NCBI GenBank assembly: GCA_025462865.1 | Contig: JAOAPI010000171.1 | Span: forward strand, 124,001 to 188,000 | Direction: 5' to 3' | Origin: Candidatus Sulfotelmatobacter sp. | Lineage (GTDB): Bacteria; Acidobacteriota; Terriglobia; Terriglobales; Acidobacteriaceae | Length of the DNA stretch: 64,000 bases | Part shown: piece by piece, positions 47,825-56,880 of the stretch | How positions within the stretch are numbered: position 1 is the stretch's first letter | How the letters are laid out: each line of letters starts with the position of its first letter | Translations under genes and position numbers: made by a program | Notes under the pieces: generated by a model | Seen by the model: only the letters and a program-made list of their open reading frames with translations | Told to the model about the DNA's origin: nothing | Databases searched by the model: none

Positions 47825-49090
47825 TCAGTGGAACGCCGTCTGAGCCTGCATCTCGCGGCTTACTCGCTCAACCTGGGTAAAGACGCGGAGCACATTTCCG
47901 CCAAGAATCTTGCGGATGTCGTCGGCGCTATATCCGCGATCGAGCAAGGCCTGCGTAATTTTAGGCAAGTCGGCTGCCGAATCGATCCCCTGCGGAGTTG
48001 CGCCGCTCACTCCATCGAAATCCGATCCCAGGCCAACATGATCCACGCCCGCGACTTTGGCAATGTGATCAATATGATCGATCAGTGACTTCAGCGGCGG
48101 GCGTGGAATCTTTGCCATCCACTCGCGCCCCATGCGGTCGATTTCAATGTAGTTGACCGGCTTGCCCTGCACCTTCAATGAATCGACGTATTTCTGAATG
48201 GCCGCCGCCTGATCCTTACTCTGCGCCTCCATCGCTTTTCGATAATCTTCGTCGATAAAGCCCGAGAAAAAGTTTACCTGCACCACGCCTCCATTTGTCG
48301 CCATTGCGCGCAGCATGTCATCCGTCATGTCGCGCGGATGATTCACCAGCGCACGTGCCGAGGAGTGCGAAGCGATGACCGGCGCCTTTGTAGTGGCGAT
48401 CGTGTCAAAAAATGTCTTGTCGGCAACGTGAGAAATATCCACCATCATGCCCAGGCGATTCATCTCCCGAACCACCTGCATGCCAAAGTCGGTAAGGCCA
48501 TTGTGATGCTGAACCTTCGAATCGTTAATGTCGCCAGAAGAGTCCGCCCACTCGTTCGTGTTCGACCACGACAGCGTCATGTAGCGCACGCCGAGACGGT
48601 AGTAGTCGCGCAACAGGTGCATATCGTTCTCGATGGAGTGGCCGCCCTCAATGCCCATCAGCGCGGCCAGCTTGTGCTCGCGGTGGGCCCGCTGGATATC
48701 GGCCACAGAGAACGCCATCATCATCCGGTCAGGATGGCGTGCAGCCTGCTCGTAGACGGAATCGATCAGATCGAAGGTGTGTTGCGCGAAGTGTCCCTGG
48801 TTGGTTTCGGGGTCGACCCAGATCGAGAAAAACTCCGCGCCCAGATTGCCGCGGCGGGCTTTGTCGAGACTCATGTGTCCGATATCGTGAGCATCGGTTG
48901 AGCCAATGTCGAAGCCTTCGTCGAGAAAGCGCTGAGGCGTGTCGGCATGGGTGTCGACGACAATCGCCGAATCATGAATTGCGCGAGCTTTCGCGCTGAC
49001 CTGTGTATTCGGGGCGTTCGAGGATTGGGCCGCCGCCAAAGACGCGGCCAGGACCAGACATGAGAGCAGGAAAGTTCGGAAATGAACCAT
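47825..49090 (-). CDS. Membrane dipeptidase (peptidase M19, renal dipeptidase family), exported
   Basis: A 421-residue zinc dipeptidase with signal peptide (FLLSCLVLAASLAAAQ). Metal ligands are in VVDTHADTPQRF, MGIEGGHSIEND, DISHVADKTFFD and IASHSSARAL, with VGLGSDFDGV near the C-terminus. The family hydrolyses L- or D-dipeptides and some beta-lactams; in the periplasm it probably serves peptide or cell-wall turnover. Length is typical. No partner gene is adjacent. Confidence 0.93.
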   Translation of the reverse strand: MVHFRTFLLSCLVLAASLAAAQSSNAPNTQVSAKARAIHDSAIVVDTHADTPQRFLDEGFDIGSTDAHDIGHMSLDKARRGNLGAEFFSIWVDPETNQGHFAQHTFDLIDSVYEQAARHPDRMMMAFSVADIQRAHREHKLAALMGIEGGHSIENDMHLLRDYYRLGVRYMTLSWSNTNEWADSSGDINDSKVQHHNGLTDFGMQVVREMNRLGMMVDISHVADKTFFDTIATTKAPVIASHSSARALVNHPRDMTDDMLRAMATNGGVVQVNFFSGFIDEDYRKAMEAQSKDQAAAIQKYVDSLKVQGKPVNYIEIDRMGREWMAKIPRPPLKSLIDHIDHIAKVAGVDHVGLGSDFDGVSGATPQGIDSAADLPKITQALLDRGYSADDIRKILGGNVLRVFTQVERVSREMQAQTAFH

Positions 49091-49176
49091 AGGTTATTTG
49101 CCAGCATTCGGCGCGAGCAAGTCACAGATTGTATAGGGCGAGGCCTCAAGAAGAAAGCGCAGGCGCGCCCAAGTGA

Positions 49177-49692
49177 CTAGCGCAGTGCCAGCAGAGCTTG
49201 TTCGACGCACTCCATCAGCGGTTTCTCCGTGTCGATCACGACCTTAGGCAAGGTGATCGCTTCGAAGCGCAATCGCACGTCCAGATAAAGTTGGAAATTA
49301 CGATTGCCCGCGAGATGAGAGCCCAACGCCGACTGCTGTTCGAGCCTCTTCCTCGCGGTCTCTTCGTAGCACACACACTCGAGGATGCGCCAGCTTTGAT
49401 GCATGGAAGCGGCTGCGTTCACCACATTGTCGATCTGGTAGCGCCGCGAGAACGGACGTCCATCCAGAAAGATGATGCGACTGCAATTGCTCCGCAAAAG
49501 TTCGGCAGCAGTCTCCAGCATGACCTGCTGGCAGAAGTCGTCCTGCCGTGAAGAATATTCAATCTCCTCGTTCGAGAACAATGAGTGCCGGATTTCGTCC
49601 TTGCTGATTACGCGCCCTCCAGTGCGGAGAGCCAATTCGCGGGCGAGCGTACTCTTGCCAGTGCCGGGAAGGCCGGCCATCAGCGCAATCAT
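49177..49692 (-). CDS. P-loop kinase-like ATP-binding protein
   Basis: A 171-residue AAA_33/zeta-toxin-like kinase fold. Walker A is GLPGTGKST (residues 8-16), a hydrophobic IIFLDGRPFSRR gives the second acidic site, and RKRLEQQ resembles a lid with arginines. Substrate unknown; such proteins phosphorylate small molecules or sugars. The frame starts at a clean ATG. It is 24 bp from the stop of the next upstream gene. Confidence 0.82.
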   Translation of the reverse strand: MIALMAGLPGTGKSTLARELALRTGGRVISKDEIRHSLFSNEEIEYSSRQDDFCQQVMLETAAELLRSNCSRIIFLDGRPFSRRYQIDNVVNAAASMHQSWRILECVCYEETARKRLEQQSALGSHLAGNRNFQLYLDVRLRFEAITLPKVVIDTEKPLMECVEQALLALR

Positions 49693-49716
49693 GATTGGAA
49701 TGAAATTATACGAGGA

Positions 49717-50460
49717 CTAATTCGTCGGGACGGCGTCAGCTGTAAAGGTCGTACGTTCCGGCCGCTCCATGGGAACGATATCCTGAGTCTCGCGCCAGTC
49801 GGCGTAACGGCCCGAAACCATGATGTGGAATACCCATTGATGCCGCTCTTCTTCCGGCTCAACCAGGCCGATAGACTTCATGTAGAAGAGGTAGTGCTGC
49901 ATCCAGTGAATCTGCTCCGGGGTCATGCCGCGTCGTTGCAAATCCACGGTAAGACCGGCGAGATGGGACGAAGCTGTATCGCCCTCAGCCGGAGCCGCAT
50001 TGCGATTGTGCCGGCGCAGTTTTTTCTGGATCTTCACCGTACGCACCGCCGAGTTCACCTGAATCTGCTCATGAAACCGGTGGTAATAAGCTTGTGAAAG
50101 GTCCTGCACAAAATCACGCGTCCACGGACGGCAGTACCGGCGCGAAGGATCCAGCCGCGGATCAAACCGCAACGTCTCGCCCGAAATAATGGGGAGCAAA
50201 GCGCCGCTGAATTTCAGCGCTTCCAATTCATCATCATCTTGAATTCGAGGTAATTCCAGCCGGTCAACTTCCGCATTCTGCAGTAAAAGCGATTCGTGCG
50301 AAGGCCGGAACATCGGATGCCACCGTGTCCAGTGCAGACGGTGCAATCGATGATGGGTAGCATGGTGATGCACGCTGGTGGTAGTCGCCGCAAACAGCGG
50401 GCAGCAGGCGAAAGCCAGCAACGAAATAAGAGCCAGTTGGCGCTGTGATTTGAATCTCAA
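49717..50460 (-). CDS. Exported DUF5715-like protein with peptidase M15-like motif
   Basis: A 247-residue protein with signal peptide (LALISLLAFACCPLFAA) and a His-rich stretch after it. The segment SAVRTVKIQKKLRR, SSHLAGLTVDLQRRGM and HQWVFHIMV follows the order of the M15 D-Ala-D-Ala carboxypeptidase zinc site (SxHxxGxAxD then WH/FH), so a murein-peptidase-like fold is likely. Many Acidobacteriota carry such a protein under DUF5715; activity is unproven. Confidence 0.75.
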   Translation of the reverse strand: MRFKSQRQLALISLLAFACCPLFAATTTSVHHHATHHRLHRLHWTRWHPMFRPSHESLLLQNAEVDRLELPRIQDDDELEALKFSGALLPIISGETLRFDPRLDPSRRYCRPWTRDFVQDLSQAYYHRFHEQIQVNSAVRTVKIQKKLRRHNRNAAPAEGDTASSHLAGLTVDLQRRGMTPEQIHWMQHYLFYMKSIGLVEPEEERHQWVFHIMVSGRYADWRETQDIVPMERPERTTFTADAVPTN

Positions 50461-50766
50461 AAATTATTTCTCGAAGTCTGCCGCAGGCCCAGCCTGCAAC
50501 TGTTCGGTCATTCTATGCCATGCCGTCAAGCGATCCTAAGAATGAATGCAGGCCCTTCATTACGGCGGTTATCAGGCCAGGTGACCATCCTATTGGTTAC
50601 CCGTCGGTTACCTGCTCAACTTCCTAACGCGCTTCACCAGGGATAGAAGCACGCGAAACGCCATTCCAGCGCGGGTCTGGCGTCTCACTCATACGCCCGC
50701 AGAACAAGCCTTTGCGATTGTTAGATACCGAACAGCCTTGCCAAGTTGCGGTGGTAGTGACAAAAA
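50461..50766. other. Intergenic stretch, no gene seen
   Basis: 306 bp between the DUF5715-like gene start and the sdhB stop. A GGTTACCCGTCGGTTACC direct repeat at about 50596-50613 is the only visible structure. Confidence 0.5.
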
Positions 50767-51516
50767 TCAGCGCCGGAAAAGGTCACCGAGAGCCTGTTTC
50801 ATCACTGCGCCGCTTACCTCGGAGATGGAGCGGGTCAGCGGAATATCCTTGGGGCAGACCTCGACGCAGTTCTGTGCGTAGCCGCATTCCTGAATGCCGC
50901 CATCGCCCATCAGCGCCGCCAAGCGATCGTGCTGCAGCTCCTTGCCTGTGGGATGCGTATTGAATAGCCGCACCTGCGCGATCGTTGCCGCGCCCACGAA
51001 GCCCGTATCTTCGTTGAACTGCGGGCACGCCTCCATGCAACAGCAGCACGAAATGCAGCGTGAAAGAGGATAGGCGTGCTCCTGCTCTTGCGGCGTAATG
51101 CGCGGCCCCGGACCGAGATCGTAAGTGCCGTCGATCGGAACCCATGCCTTAACGGCTTTCAGATTTTCGAACAGCACGCTGCGGTCGGTGGCCAGATCGC
51201 GGACGATGGGGAACTTTGAGAACGGCTCAAGTTTAACCGGCTGATCAAGATTATCAATCAAAGCGGAACAAGCCATGCGAGCTTTTCCGTTGACGAGCAT
51301 GGCGCAGGATCCGCAAACTTCCTCCAGACAATTCGAGTCGTAAGTGATTGGCGTGGTCGCCTTGCCGTCGCGAGTCACAGGGTTCGCGGCGATCTCCATC
51401 AACGAGGAGATCACATTCATCCCCGGATGCCAGGCGAGTTCAAACTCCTCCCAGTACGACTTGGAAGTAGGAGTGTTCTGACGCTTGATCTTGATGATGA
51501 CGGTTTTATTAGCCAT
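50767..51516 (-). CDS. sdhB: Succinate dehydrogenase iron-sulfur subunit
   Basis: A 249-residue subunit carrying three clusters. The [2Fe-2S] ligands are in CLEEVCGSCAMLVNGKARMAC, the [4Fe-4S] in RCISCCCCMEACPQF (four Cys in a row within CxxCxxCxxxCP), and the [3Fe-4S] in CGYAQNCVEVCPKDIPL. It passes electrons from SdhA to the quinone site in SdhC. The start at MANKTVIIKIKRQN is preferred over 51549. The gene is last in the sdhCAB order, separated from sdhA by a 62-bp gap with a hairpin repeat. Confidence 0.96.
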   Translation of the reverse strand: MANKTVIIKIKRQNTPTSKSYWEEFELAWHPGMNVISSLMEIAANPVTRDGKATTPITYDSNCLEEVCGSCAMLVNGKARMACSALIDNLDQPVKLEPFSKFPIVRDLATDRSVLFENLKAVKAWVPIDGTYDLGPGPRITPQEQEHAYPLSRCISCCCCMEACPQFNEDTGFVGAATIAQVRLFNTHPTGKELQHDRLAALMGDGGIQECGYAQNCVEVCPKDIPLTRSISEVSGAVMKQALGDLFRR

Positions 51517-51530
51517 TATGTCTTGTTCCC

Positions 51531-51557
51531 GGAAGAGCGCGAGTTCCACTCGTGCCA
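51531..51557. repeat. Intergenic hairpin repeat, copy C
   Basis: CGAGT-TCC-ACTCG (51540-51552) in a GGAAGAGCGCGAG context, matching the first hairpin of copies A and B. It lies between sdhA and sdhB, so it would form a stem inside the operon transcript. Confidence 0.6.
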
Positions 51558-51578
51558 GTTTAAAATCTTAAAGTGCTC

Positions 51579-53360
51579 CTACTTTGCAGCGTCATACTTC
51601 CTTGGCCGCGGCGGAATCAGCGACGTATCCACCGGCTCGAACTCAAACCTGGGCTCATCCGCATCCGGAGCGAAATATGCCTTTGTCGTCTTCAGGAAAT
51701 TCTTGTCGTCGCGCTCGGGAAAGTCCGGCTTGTAATGCGCCCCGCGGGATTCATCGCGCAGTCGCGCGCCTTGCGCCACAACTCTTGACAGTTGCAGCAT
51801 GTTGTAAAGCTGCCGAGTAAAGACCACGCTGGTGTTCGCCCACTGCGTTCGGTCGCTGAGATTCACCTTGCGGAATCGCTCCAACATCTCCACCAGTTTC
51901 GCATCCGTCTGCACCAGGTTCTTGTTGTACCGGATGACGGTGCAATCCTTGGTCATCAGTTCGCCCATTTCGCGCCACAGCCGAAACGGATTCTCTGTGC
52001 CCGAATTGTTCATCAACGTGGCATTGCTTTCTTCCTGTTTCTTCTTTTCAGCGTCGAAGACTCCATTGCCATCGGGCAGAGCCTGCAGCCCGCGCGCATA
52101 CTTAACCGCATTCGGTCCAGCAATGCCTCCGCCATAAATGCACGATACGAGCGAGTTCGCTCCCAGCCGATTCGCGCCGTGATACTGATACTCGCACTCA
52201 CCCGCGGCAAACACGCCAGGGATATTCGTAGCCTGCTTGAAATCCACCCACAGGCCGCCCATGGTGTAATGCATGCCAGGGAAAATCTTCATCGGGGTGT
52301 CGCGGGGATCGTCCCCCACGAATTTCTCGTAGATTTCGAGAATGCCTTCCAGCTTGCGGTCGAGAATCTTGCGGTCGATATGCGTCAGGTCGAGATAAAC
52401 CATCGGCTTGCCGTCGATGCCGAGGTTGTGCTCGTACACAACCTTGAAGATCGCCCGGGTAGCCACATCGCGTGGCACCAGATTGCCGTACTTCGGATAC
52501 CACTCTTCGAGGAAATACCAGCGCTCACTTTGCGGAATCGATTTCGGATCCCGCTTATCGCCCGGTGTCTTCGGAACCCATACGCGTCCACCCTCACCAC
52601 GAGCCGATTCCGACATCAGCCGCAGCTTGTCGTTACCAGGAATAGAAGTGGGATGAACCTGAATGAACTCGCCGTTGGCGTAGTAGCATCCCTGCTGATA
52701 GAGCGCGGACTGCGCCGACCCTGTGCAAACGACAGAATTAGTCGACTTCCCGAAGATCGCCCCAATGCCGCCGGTAGCAATGATGATGGCGTCGGCGGGA
52801 AAAGTACGCTCTTCCATGCTGCGCAAGTCCATGGCACAGATGCCGCGGCATACGCGACTTCCATCGAGGACGGCCGAGAGGAATTCCCAGTGCTCGTACT
52901 TCTTTACCTTGCCTTCGGATTCGTGGCGCCGCACCTGCTCGTCAAGCGCATAGAGGAGTTGCTGGCCGGTCGTCGCGCCGGCAAACGCCGTTCGGTTGTA
53001 TAAGGTGCCACCAAACCGACGAAAATCGAGCAGGCCCTCAGGCGTGCGATTGAAGGGGACTCCCATGCGGTCGAGCAAATCGATGATGCCGGGCGCGGCC
53101 TCGCACATGTCCTTCACCGGAGGCTGGTTGGCGAGAAAATCGCCGCCGTAAACTGTGTCATCGAAGTGCTGCCACGTCGAATCGCCTTCGCCCTTGAGGT
53201 TCTTGGCAGCATTGATACCGCCCTGTGCGCACACGGAGTGCGAACGCTTCACCGGAACGATGGAGAATAGATCGACATTCGCGCCCATCTCGGCGATCTT
53301 GATGACGGCGGAAAGTCCCGCCAGCCCACCGCCTATAACGATAATTTTCGGAGCTGCCAT
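51579..53360 (-). CDS. sdhA: Succinate dehydrogenase flavoprotein subunit
   Basis: A 593-residue FAD subunit oxidising succinate to fumarate. The dinucleotide site is IVIGGGLAGLSAVIKIAEMG, the covalent FAD His is in RSHSVCAQGGINAA, catalytic residues are in VHPTSIPGNDKLRLMSESARGEGG, and HYTMGGLWVDFKQATNIPGVFAAGECEYQYHGANRLGANSL closes the capping region. It is the middle gene of sdhCAB, 7 bp from sdhC. The length and motifs are those of the Bacillus/epsilon-type enzymes. Confidence 0.97.
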   Translation of the reverse strand: MAAPKIIVIGGGLAGLSAVIKIAEMGANVDLFSIVPVKRSHSVCAQGGINAAKNLKGEGDSTWQHFDDTVYGGDFLANQPPVKDMCEAAPGIIDLLDRMGVPFNRTPEGLLDFRRFGGTLYNRTAFAGATTGQQLLYALDEQVRRHESEGKVKKYEHWEFLSAVLDGSRVCRGICAMDLRSMEERTFPADAIIIATGGIGAIFGKSTNSVVCTGSAQSALYQQGCYYANGEFIQVHPTSIPGNDKLRLMSESARGEGGRVWVPKTPGDKRDPKSIPQSERWYFLEEWYPKYGNLVPRDVATRAIFKVVYEHNLGIDGKPMVYLDLTHIDRKILDRKLEGILEIYEKFVGDDPRDTPMKIFPGMHYTMGGLWVDFKQATNIPGVFAAGECEYQYHGANRLGANSLVSCIYGGGIAGPNAVKYARGLQALPDGNGVFDAEKKKQEESNATLMNNSGTENPFRLWREMGELMTKDCTVIRYNKNLVQTDAKLVEMLERFRKVNLSDRTQWANTSVVFTRQLYNMLQLSRVVAQGARLRDESRGAHYKPDFPERDDKNFLKTTKAYFAPDADEPRFEFEPVDTSLIPPRPRKYDAAK

Positions 53361-53367
53361 CGTCCCC

Positions 53368-54129
53368 TTATCGGCTTTCTGTAACTTGTCTGCCGTTCGT
53401 GACTACCACTCCCGGCTCGTTCGTCTGTCGCGGATATTTGCGGAATGTAGCCAGGCTGGCCAGTCCCACGCCGGTCAGCAGGAAGAAAAATACCAAACAA
53501 GCCACCAGAAAGCGTTTCCGCGCCTTCTCGCCGGAAACAATCCCCCACTTCGCGCAGAACAGCCAAATGCCATAGGCAAAATGCCAGGAGGCCGCGATCA
53601 GCCCCGCAACATAAAACAAGAACAATGCTGGCTGCAGCACTTCCGACTGCACCTTGCCGAACGAGGCACTTGGATATGCGTGCAGGTCAATTCCACTGAA
53701 ACGCATGGTCCAGGTGTGCCATACGATGTAGATGAAAGCGATGGCTCCGGTCCAGCGCTGCGCCGTGTACATCCAATTGCCGGTCCAGGGATAAGAGATG
53801 GTATTTCCCTCGCCGCGATACCAGATGTAAAAGCCATAGAGCGCGTGAAACGCGATCGGCAGCCATATCCCGAAGAGCTCAAGAAAAAATACAAGCGGAA
53901 GATTGCCCAGAAAACTTACCTGCCGGGCATAAGAGTCTGGTCCGCTGATGGCAGTAGCATTGGAAACAAGAATGTGTTCCAACAAAAACGCGCCTACCGG
54001 CACGATGCCCGAAAGTGAGTGGAGGCGTCGTAAGAAAAACGACGTTCCCTGGCCGGCGCGCAACGGCGCCACCCCGTGCTTCGTGCCCTGACTTACGCGT
54101 GGAGCAGTAGAACTGGCTGCTGACGCCAA
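53368..54129 (-). CDS. sdhC: Succinate dehydrogenase cytochrome b subunit
   Basis: A 253-residue five-helix membrane anchor. His residues placed for two b haems are in LRRLHSLSGIVPVGAFLLEHIL, IAFHALYGFYIWY, YIVWHTWTMRF and ASWHFAYGIWLF. A single large anchor replaces the SdhC/SdhD pair, the Bacillus-like (type B) layout that can react with menaquinone. The TTG start has AAGGAG upstream. First gene of the operon. Confidence 0.93.
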   Translation of the reverse strand: MASAASSTAPRVSQGTKHGVAPLRAGQGTSFFLRRLHSLSGIVPVGAFLLEHILVSNATAISGPDSYARQVSFLGNLPLVFFLELFGIWLPIAFHALYGFYIWYRGEGNTISYPWTGNWMYTAQRWTGAIAFIYIVWHTWTMRFSGIDLHAYPSASFGKVQSEVLQPALFLFYVAGLIAASWHFAYGIWLFCAKWGIVSGEKARKRFLVACLVFFFLLTGVGLASLATFRKYPRQTNEPGVVVTNGRQVTESR

Positions 54130-54345
54130 AAAAAGCTCCTTAGGAATTCGTATAAGTTCCGCAGACTGGTCCGCTTATTCGCAAAATGATGACAAAAGAA
54201 CTTTTCATTATCCGGCGGCGAGAGAAGCGAAGTCAAGGAAAGGCGGCGTCTAGTCAGCATCTAGTAATCGTGCAATGTGACCTTGCGACTTTCATTCAGA
54301 AGGCCTCATCCCGAAACTCGGCGTCCTTGCATCCCTCCCGGTGCT

Positions 54346-55011
54346 TTAGATCTGGGCGGGCGTCGACCCACTGTAGACGTTCTCGTCCGCATCACACCAA
54401 CGTAGAAACTGCCGAAATGCCGCACCCCGATGGCTGTAGTTAGCCTTTTCTTCGGAAGATAATTCGGCAAATGTTTTCTTAATCTGCGGAAAATAAAACA
54501 AGGGATCGTAACCGAAACCATTCGTTCCCTGCGGAGCCTCAAGAATAATTCCCTCCGCCGTCCCCCGAAACGTAGCCAGCGTCTCTCCTTCGCGAGCTGC
54601 CGCCAGCACACACACAAATCTTCCGCTTCGTTTCGCTGGAGGAACACTCTTTAGTTCGCGCAGCAGCCGCGCATTATTCGCCTCGTCGTCCGTGTTCGCG
54701 TCAGCTTCGTGCGGTTCCTTGTTTTGCAGTTCGGGAGCAGCGTAGCGCGCTGAATGCACTCCAGGAGCACCGCTCAAGGCGTCAACTTCCAATCCCGAGT
54801 CGTCGGCGACGACAATCTTTCCAGGAACGTAGTGGCTATATTCCTCCGCCTTCTTGCGGGCATTCGCTTCGAATGTCAACCCATCTTCAACGACGGGCGG
54901 AAGGGAAGAGAAGCCAGGAATTCCGGTGATTTCTATCCCGTGCCGCAGGGCCGCCCCGGCGAAATCTCGCAGCTTGCCCGGATTGGAAGTCGCGATGAGA
55001 ACCTGTCGCAT
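54346..55011 (-). CDS. rdgB: XTP/dITP diphosphatase (HAM1/RdgB)
   Basis: A 221-residue house-cleaning pyrophosphatase that removes ITP, dITP and XTP. ATSNPGK at the N-terminus, VADDSGLEVDALSGAPGVHSARYA, GFGYDPLFYFP and NYSHRGAAFRQF are family hallmarks. ATG at 55011 gives the usual N-terminus MRQVLIATSNPGK. It is 7 bp downstream of the membrane protein gene on the same strand. Confidence 0.95.
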   Translation of the reverse strand: MRQVLIATSNPGKLRDFAGAALRHGIEITGIPGFSSLPPVVEDGLTFEANARKKAEEYSHYVPGKIVVADDSGLEVDALSGAPGVHSARYAAPELQNKEPHEADANTDDEANNARLLRELKSVPPAKRSGRFVCVLAAAREGETLATFRGTAEGIILEAPQGTNGFGYDPLFYFPQIKKTFAELSSEEKANYSHRGAAFRQFLRWCDADENVYSGSTPAQI

Positions 55012-55018
55012 AGTAATT

Positions 55019-56737
55019 TCAAGCCTGATAATCAAGCGGTAGCTGGCAACGAATCTTTACGCAATACATTAACGTCAACAAGAGCGCGATGCCCGACGTC
55101 CATGCACCCACCCTACGATCCCATGTGCGAATGAAAGTAATCTCCACGCGATTCGCTCCAGTTTCAACAGGAACCAGCATCTGTCCCGTGCCTTCGCGCG
55201 TACCCGCCTGCACCTGGCGTCCATTTACTTCTACTCGCCATGCCGGATAGTTGAACAAGCGCAATGCGAGATTGTCCGGCCGGGACATTTCTGCAGTGAG
55301 AATCCTGTCCTCCACGTTCCATTTGATTACTCGAATCACGGCGTGCGCGTTCCCATCAACCTTCACACGCCGTGCCTCCTTGTCGATCACCGATGGGTCG
55401 ACGCCTAGCGGGGCATATTCATCGGTGCCTTCGTATCCTGCGCCAGTCACCACATTGTCCTGCATCTCACGCAGATCGGCGACCGTGTCCCACCACGGCG
55501 CCTGGAAGTGTTGCCAAACAAAACCGAGCAAGCACAGTGTCGCGGCATAAAGCGCGAGTCTCGCTGTCCATCTCCGCACTCCCAGTGCGGTCAGCAAAGT
55601 AAATGGAATGCCCATACACAGCAGCCATCGCCAGGGAAACTGCATGAAGCGCAGCTTCGGTAAGACATCCCATAGCACGTTGGAAGGCGAGAACATGAGC
55701 ACACTACACGCTGCGGCCCACACCACCAGCGACCACCAAAGCGCGGGATTGGTTTTCCTCCAGTTCCGTGCCAGTGCCGCGGCTGCCATGGTCAGCAGGA
55801 TCTCCGCCACCGCGACCCAGGAAATCAGCCGGTTGAAAGCGTCGTGGTCTGCGTCGGTGGTATGAACAAACAAAAAATTATCCAGCGGACGCGAACCAGC
55901 CGATACCGCTTGTGCAATGTTGATCCATCGCTGTTCGTAGACGGCGGGCAACAGATAAAAGGCAGCTAGAGCTGCGCCGAGAAATACTGCAGCGGCTCCA
56001 AACAACAGAATCCGGGGGGAACGCCGCTGCCACGCGATCACGATCATCAACAAAGCCAGTGAGTAATGAATCATGACCGCCGCGGGAGCATTGATCAGCC
56101 ATGCACAAGCGAGAACCAGCGCCAAATATACGGTCACTCTGCGGCGCTGTTGGTCCGCACGTAGCAATAGCAACAGCAACAGAGGCAACAACGAACTGGC
56201 CAAAAGTTCTGCGAAGGCGCTGCGCCAGTACACGGTCACCAAATGATAAGGATTGACCGCATACAGCACCGCCGCATAAGTTGCGTCGCGCCGTTCAAGC
56301 CATTGCCGCGCCAGCAGGAACATAGACGCGCCCGCAGTTAGCAGAACCAGCCAAATGTAAATGCTGGGAACGAGGCTCCATGGGAGTATCGTGCTCAGAG
56401 CCGATCCAAGAGTCCAGGATGCCGGAGGATAAAAAATAAAACGCGGCTCGCCATACGCGAAGTGCGCCAGCGCCGCCCAACGTGGATAAATGATCGCCTG
56501 CTTCCATTGCGCCACAACTTCCAACCATGTGTACAGATGGAATTCCACGTCGTGTCCGGAAGGCGTGCCCAAAAAGAAGAAAGGGACTTCAACCGCAAAT
56601 GCCGCCGCGGCAATCGAAAGAAGCGGCCGCCAGAGCAGCCCGCCCCGCCGGGCGTTGTGTCTGGCAAGGGGAAGAAATGAACCGTCAGCCTGCCCGGGTT
56701 TTGTTGTTGCCGCCAGCTTTGCTCCCACCAACTCCAC
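55019..56737 (-). CDS. Multi-pass membrane protein, GT-C-like glycosyltransferase family
   Basis: A 572-residue protein with about 11-12 hydrophobic helices. GHDVEFHLYTWLEVVAQWKQAIIYPRWA places an acidic residue and aromatic groups in the first periplasmic loop, as in GT-C enzymes using lipid-linked sugars. YGEPRFIFYPP and PYHLVTVYWRSAFAELLASSLLPLLLL are typical of the membrane proteins annotated as 6-pyruvoyl-tetrahydropterin-synthase-related. A soluble C-terminal beta domain (ALRLFNYPAWRVEVNGRQVQ) follows. Acceptor and donor unknown. The GTG start at 56737 is tentative. Confidence 0.8.
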   Translation of the reverse strand: MELVGAKLAATTKPGQADGSFLPLARHNARRGGLLWRPLLSIAAAAFAVEVPFFFLGTPSGHDVEFHLYTWLEVVAQWKQAIIYPRWAALAHFAYGEPRFIFYPPASWTLGSALSTILPWSLVPSIYIWLVLLTAGASMFLLARQWLERRDATYAAVLYAVNPYHLVTVYWRSAFAELLASSLLPLLLLLLLRADQQRRRVTVYLALVLACAWLINAPAAVMIHYSLALLMIVIAWQRRSPRILLFGAAAVFLGAALAAFYLLPAVYEQRWINIAQAVSAGSRPLDNFLFVHTTDADHDAFNRLISWVAVAEILLTMAAAALARNWRKTNPALWWSLVVWAAACSVLMFSPSNVLWDVLPKLRFMQFPWRWLLCMGIPFTLLTALGVRRWTARLALYAATLCLLGFVWQHFQAPWWDTVADLREMQDNVVTGAGYEGTDEYAPLGVDPSVIDKEARRVKVDGNAHAVIRVIKWNVEDRILTAEMSRPDNLALRLFNYPAWRVEVNGRQVQAGTREGTGQMLVPVETGANRVEITFIRTWDRRVGAWTSGIALLLTLMYCVKIRCQLPLDYQA

Positions 56738-56880
56738 GCCGAGACGTCACTCTTATCGCTGTACATGTTCGCATAAGGGAGGCAATGCTGCATAAATAGT
56801 TCCTGCCTCTTCGGCAAGCGCCTTCATTGAATGTGAGGATCGAAAACAGAAATAACCTGAAAGCTGGCCGGCAGGAATCT

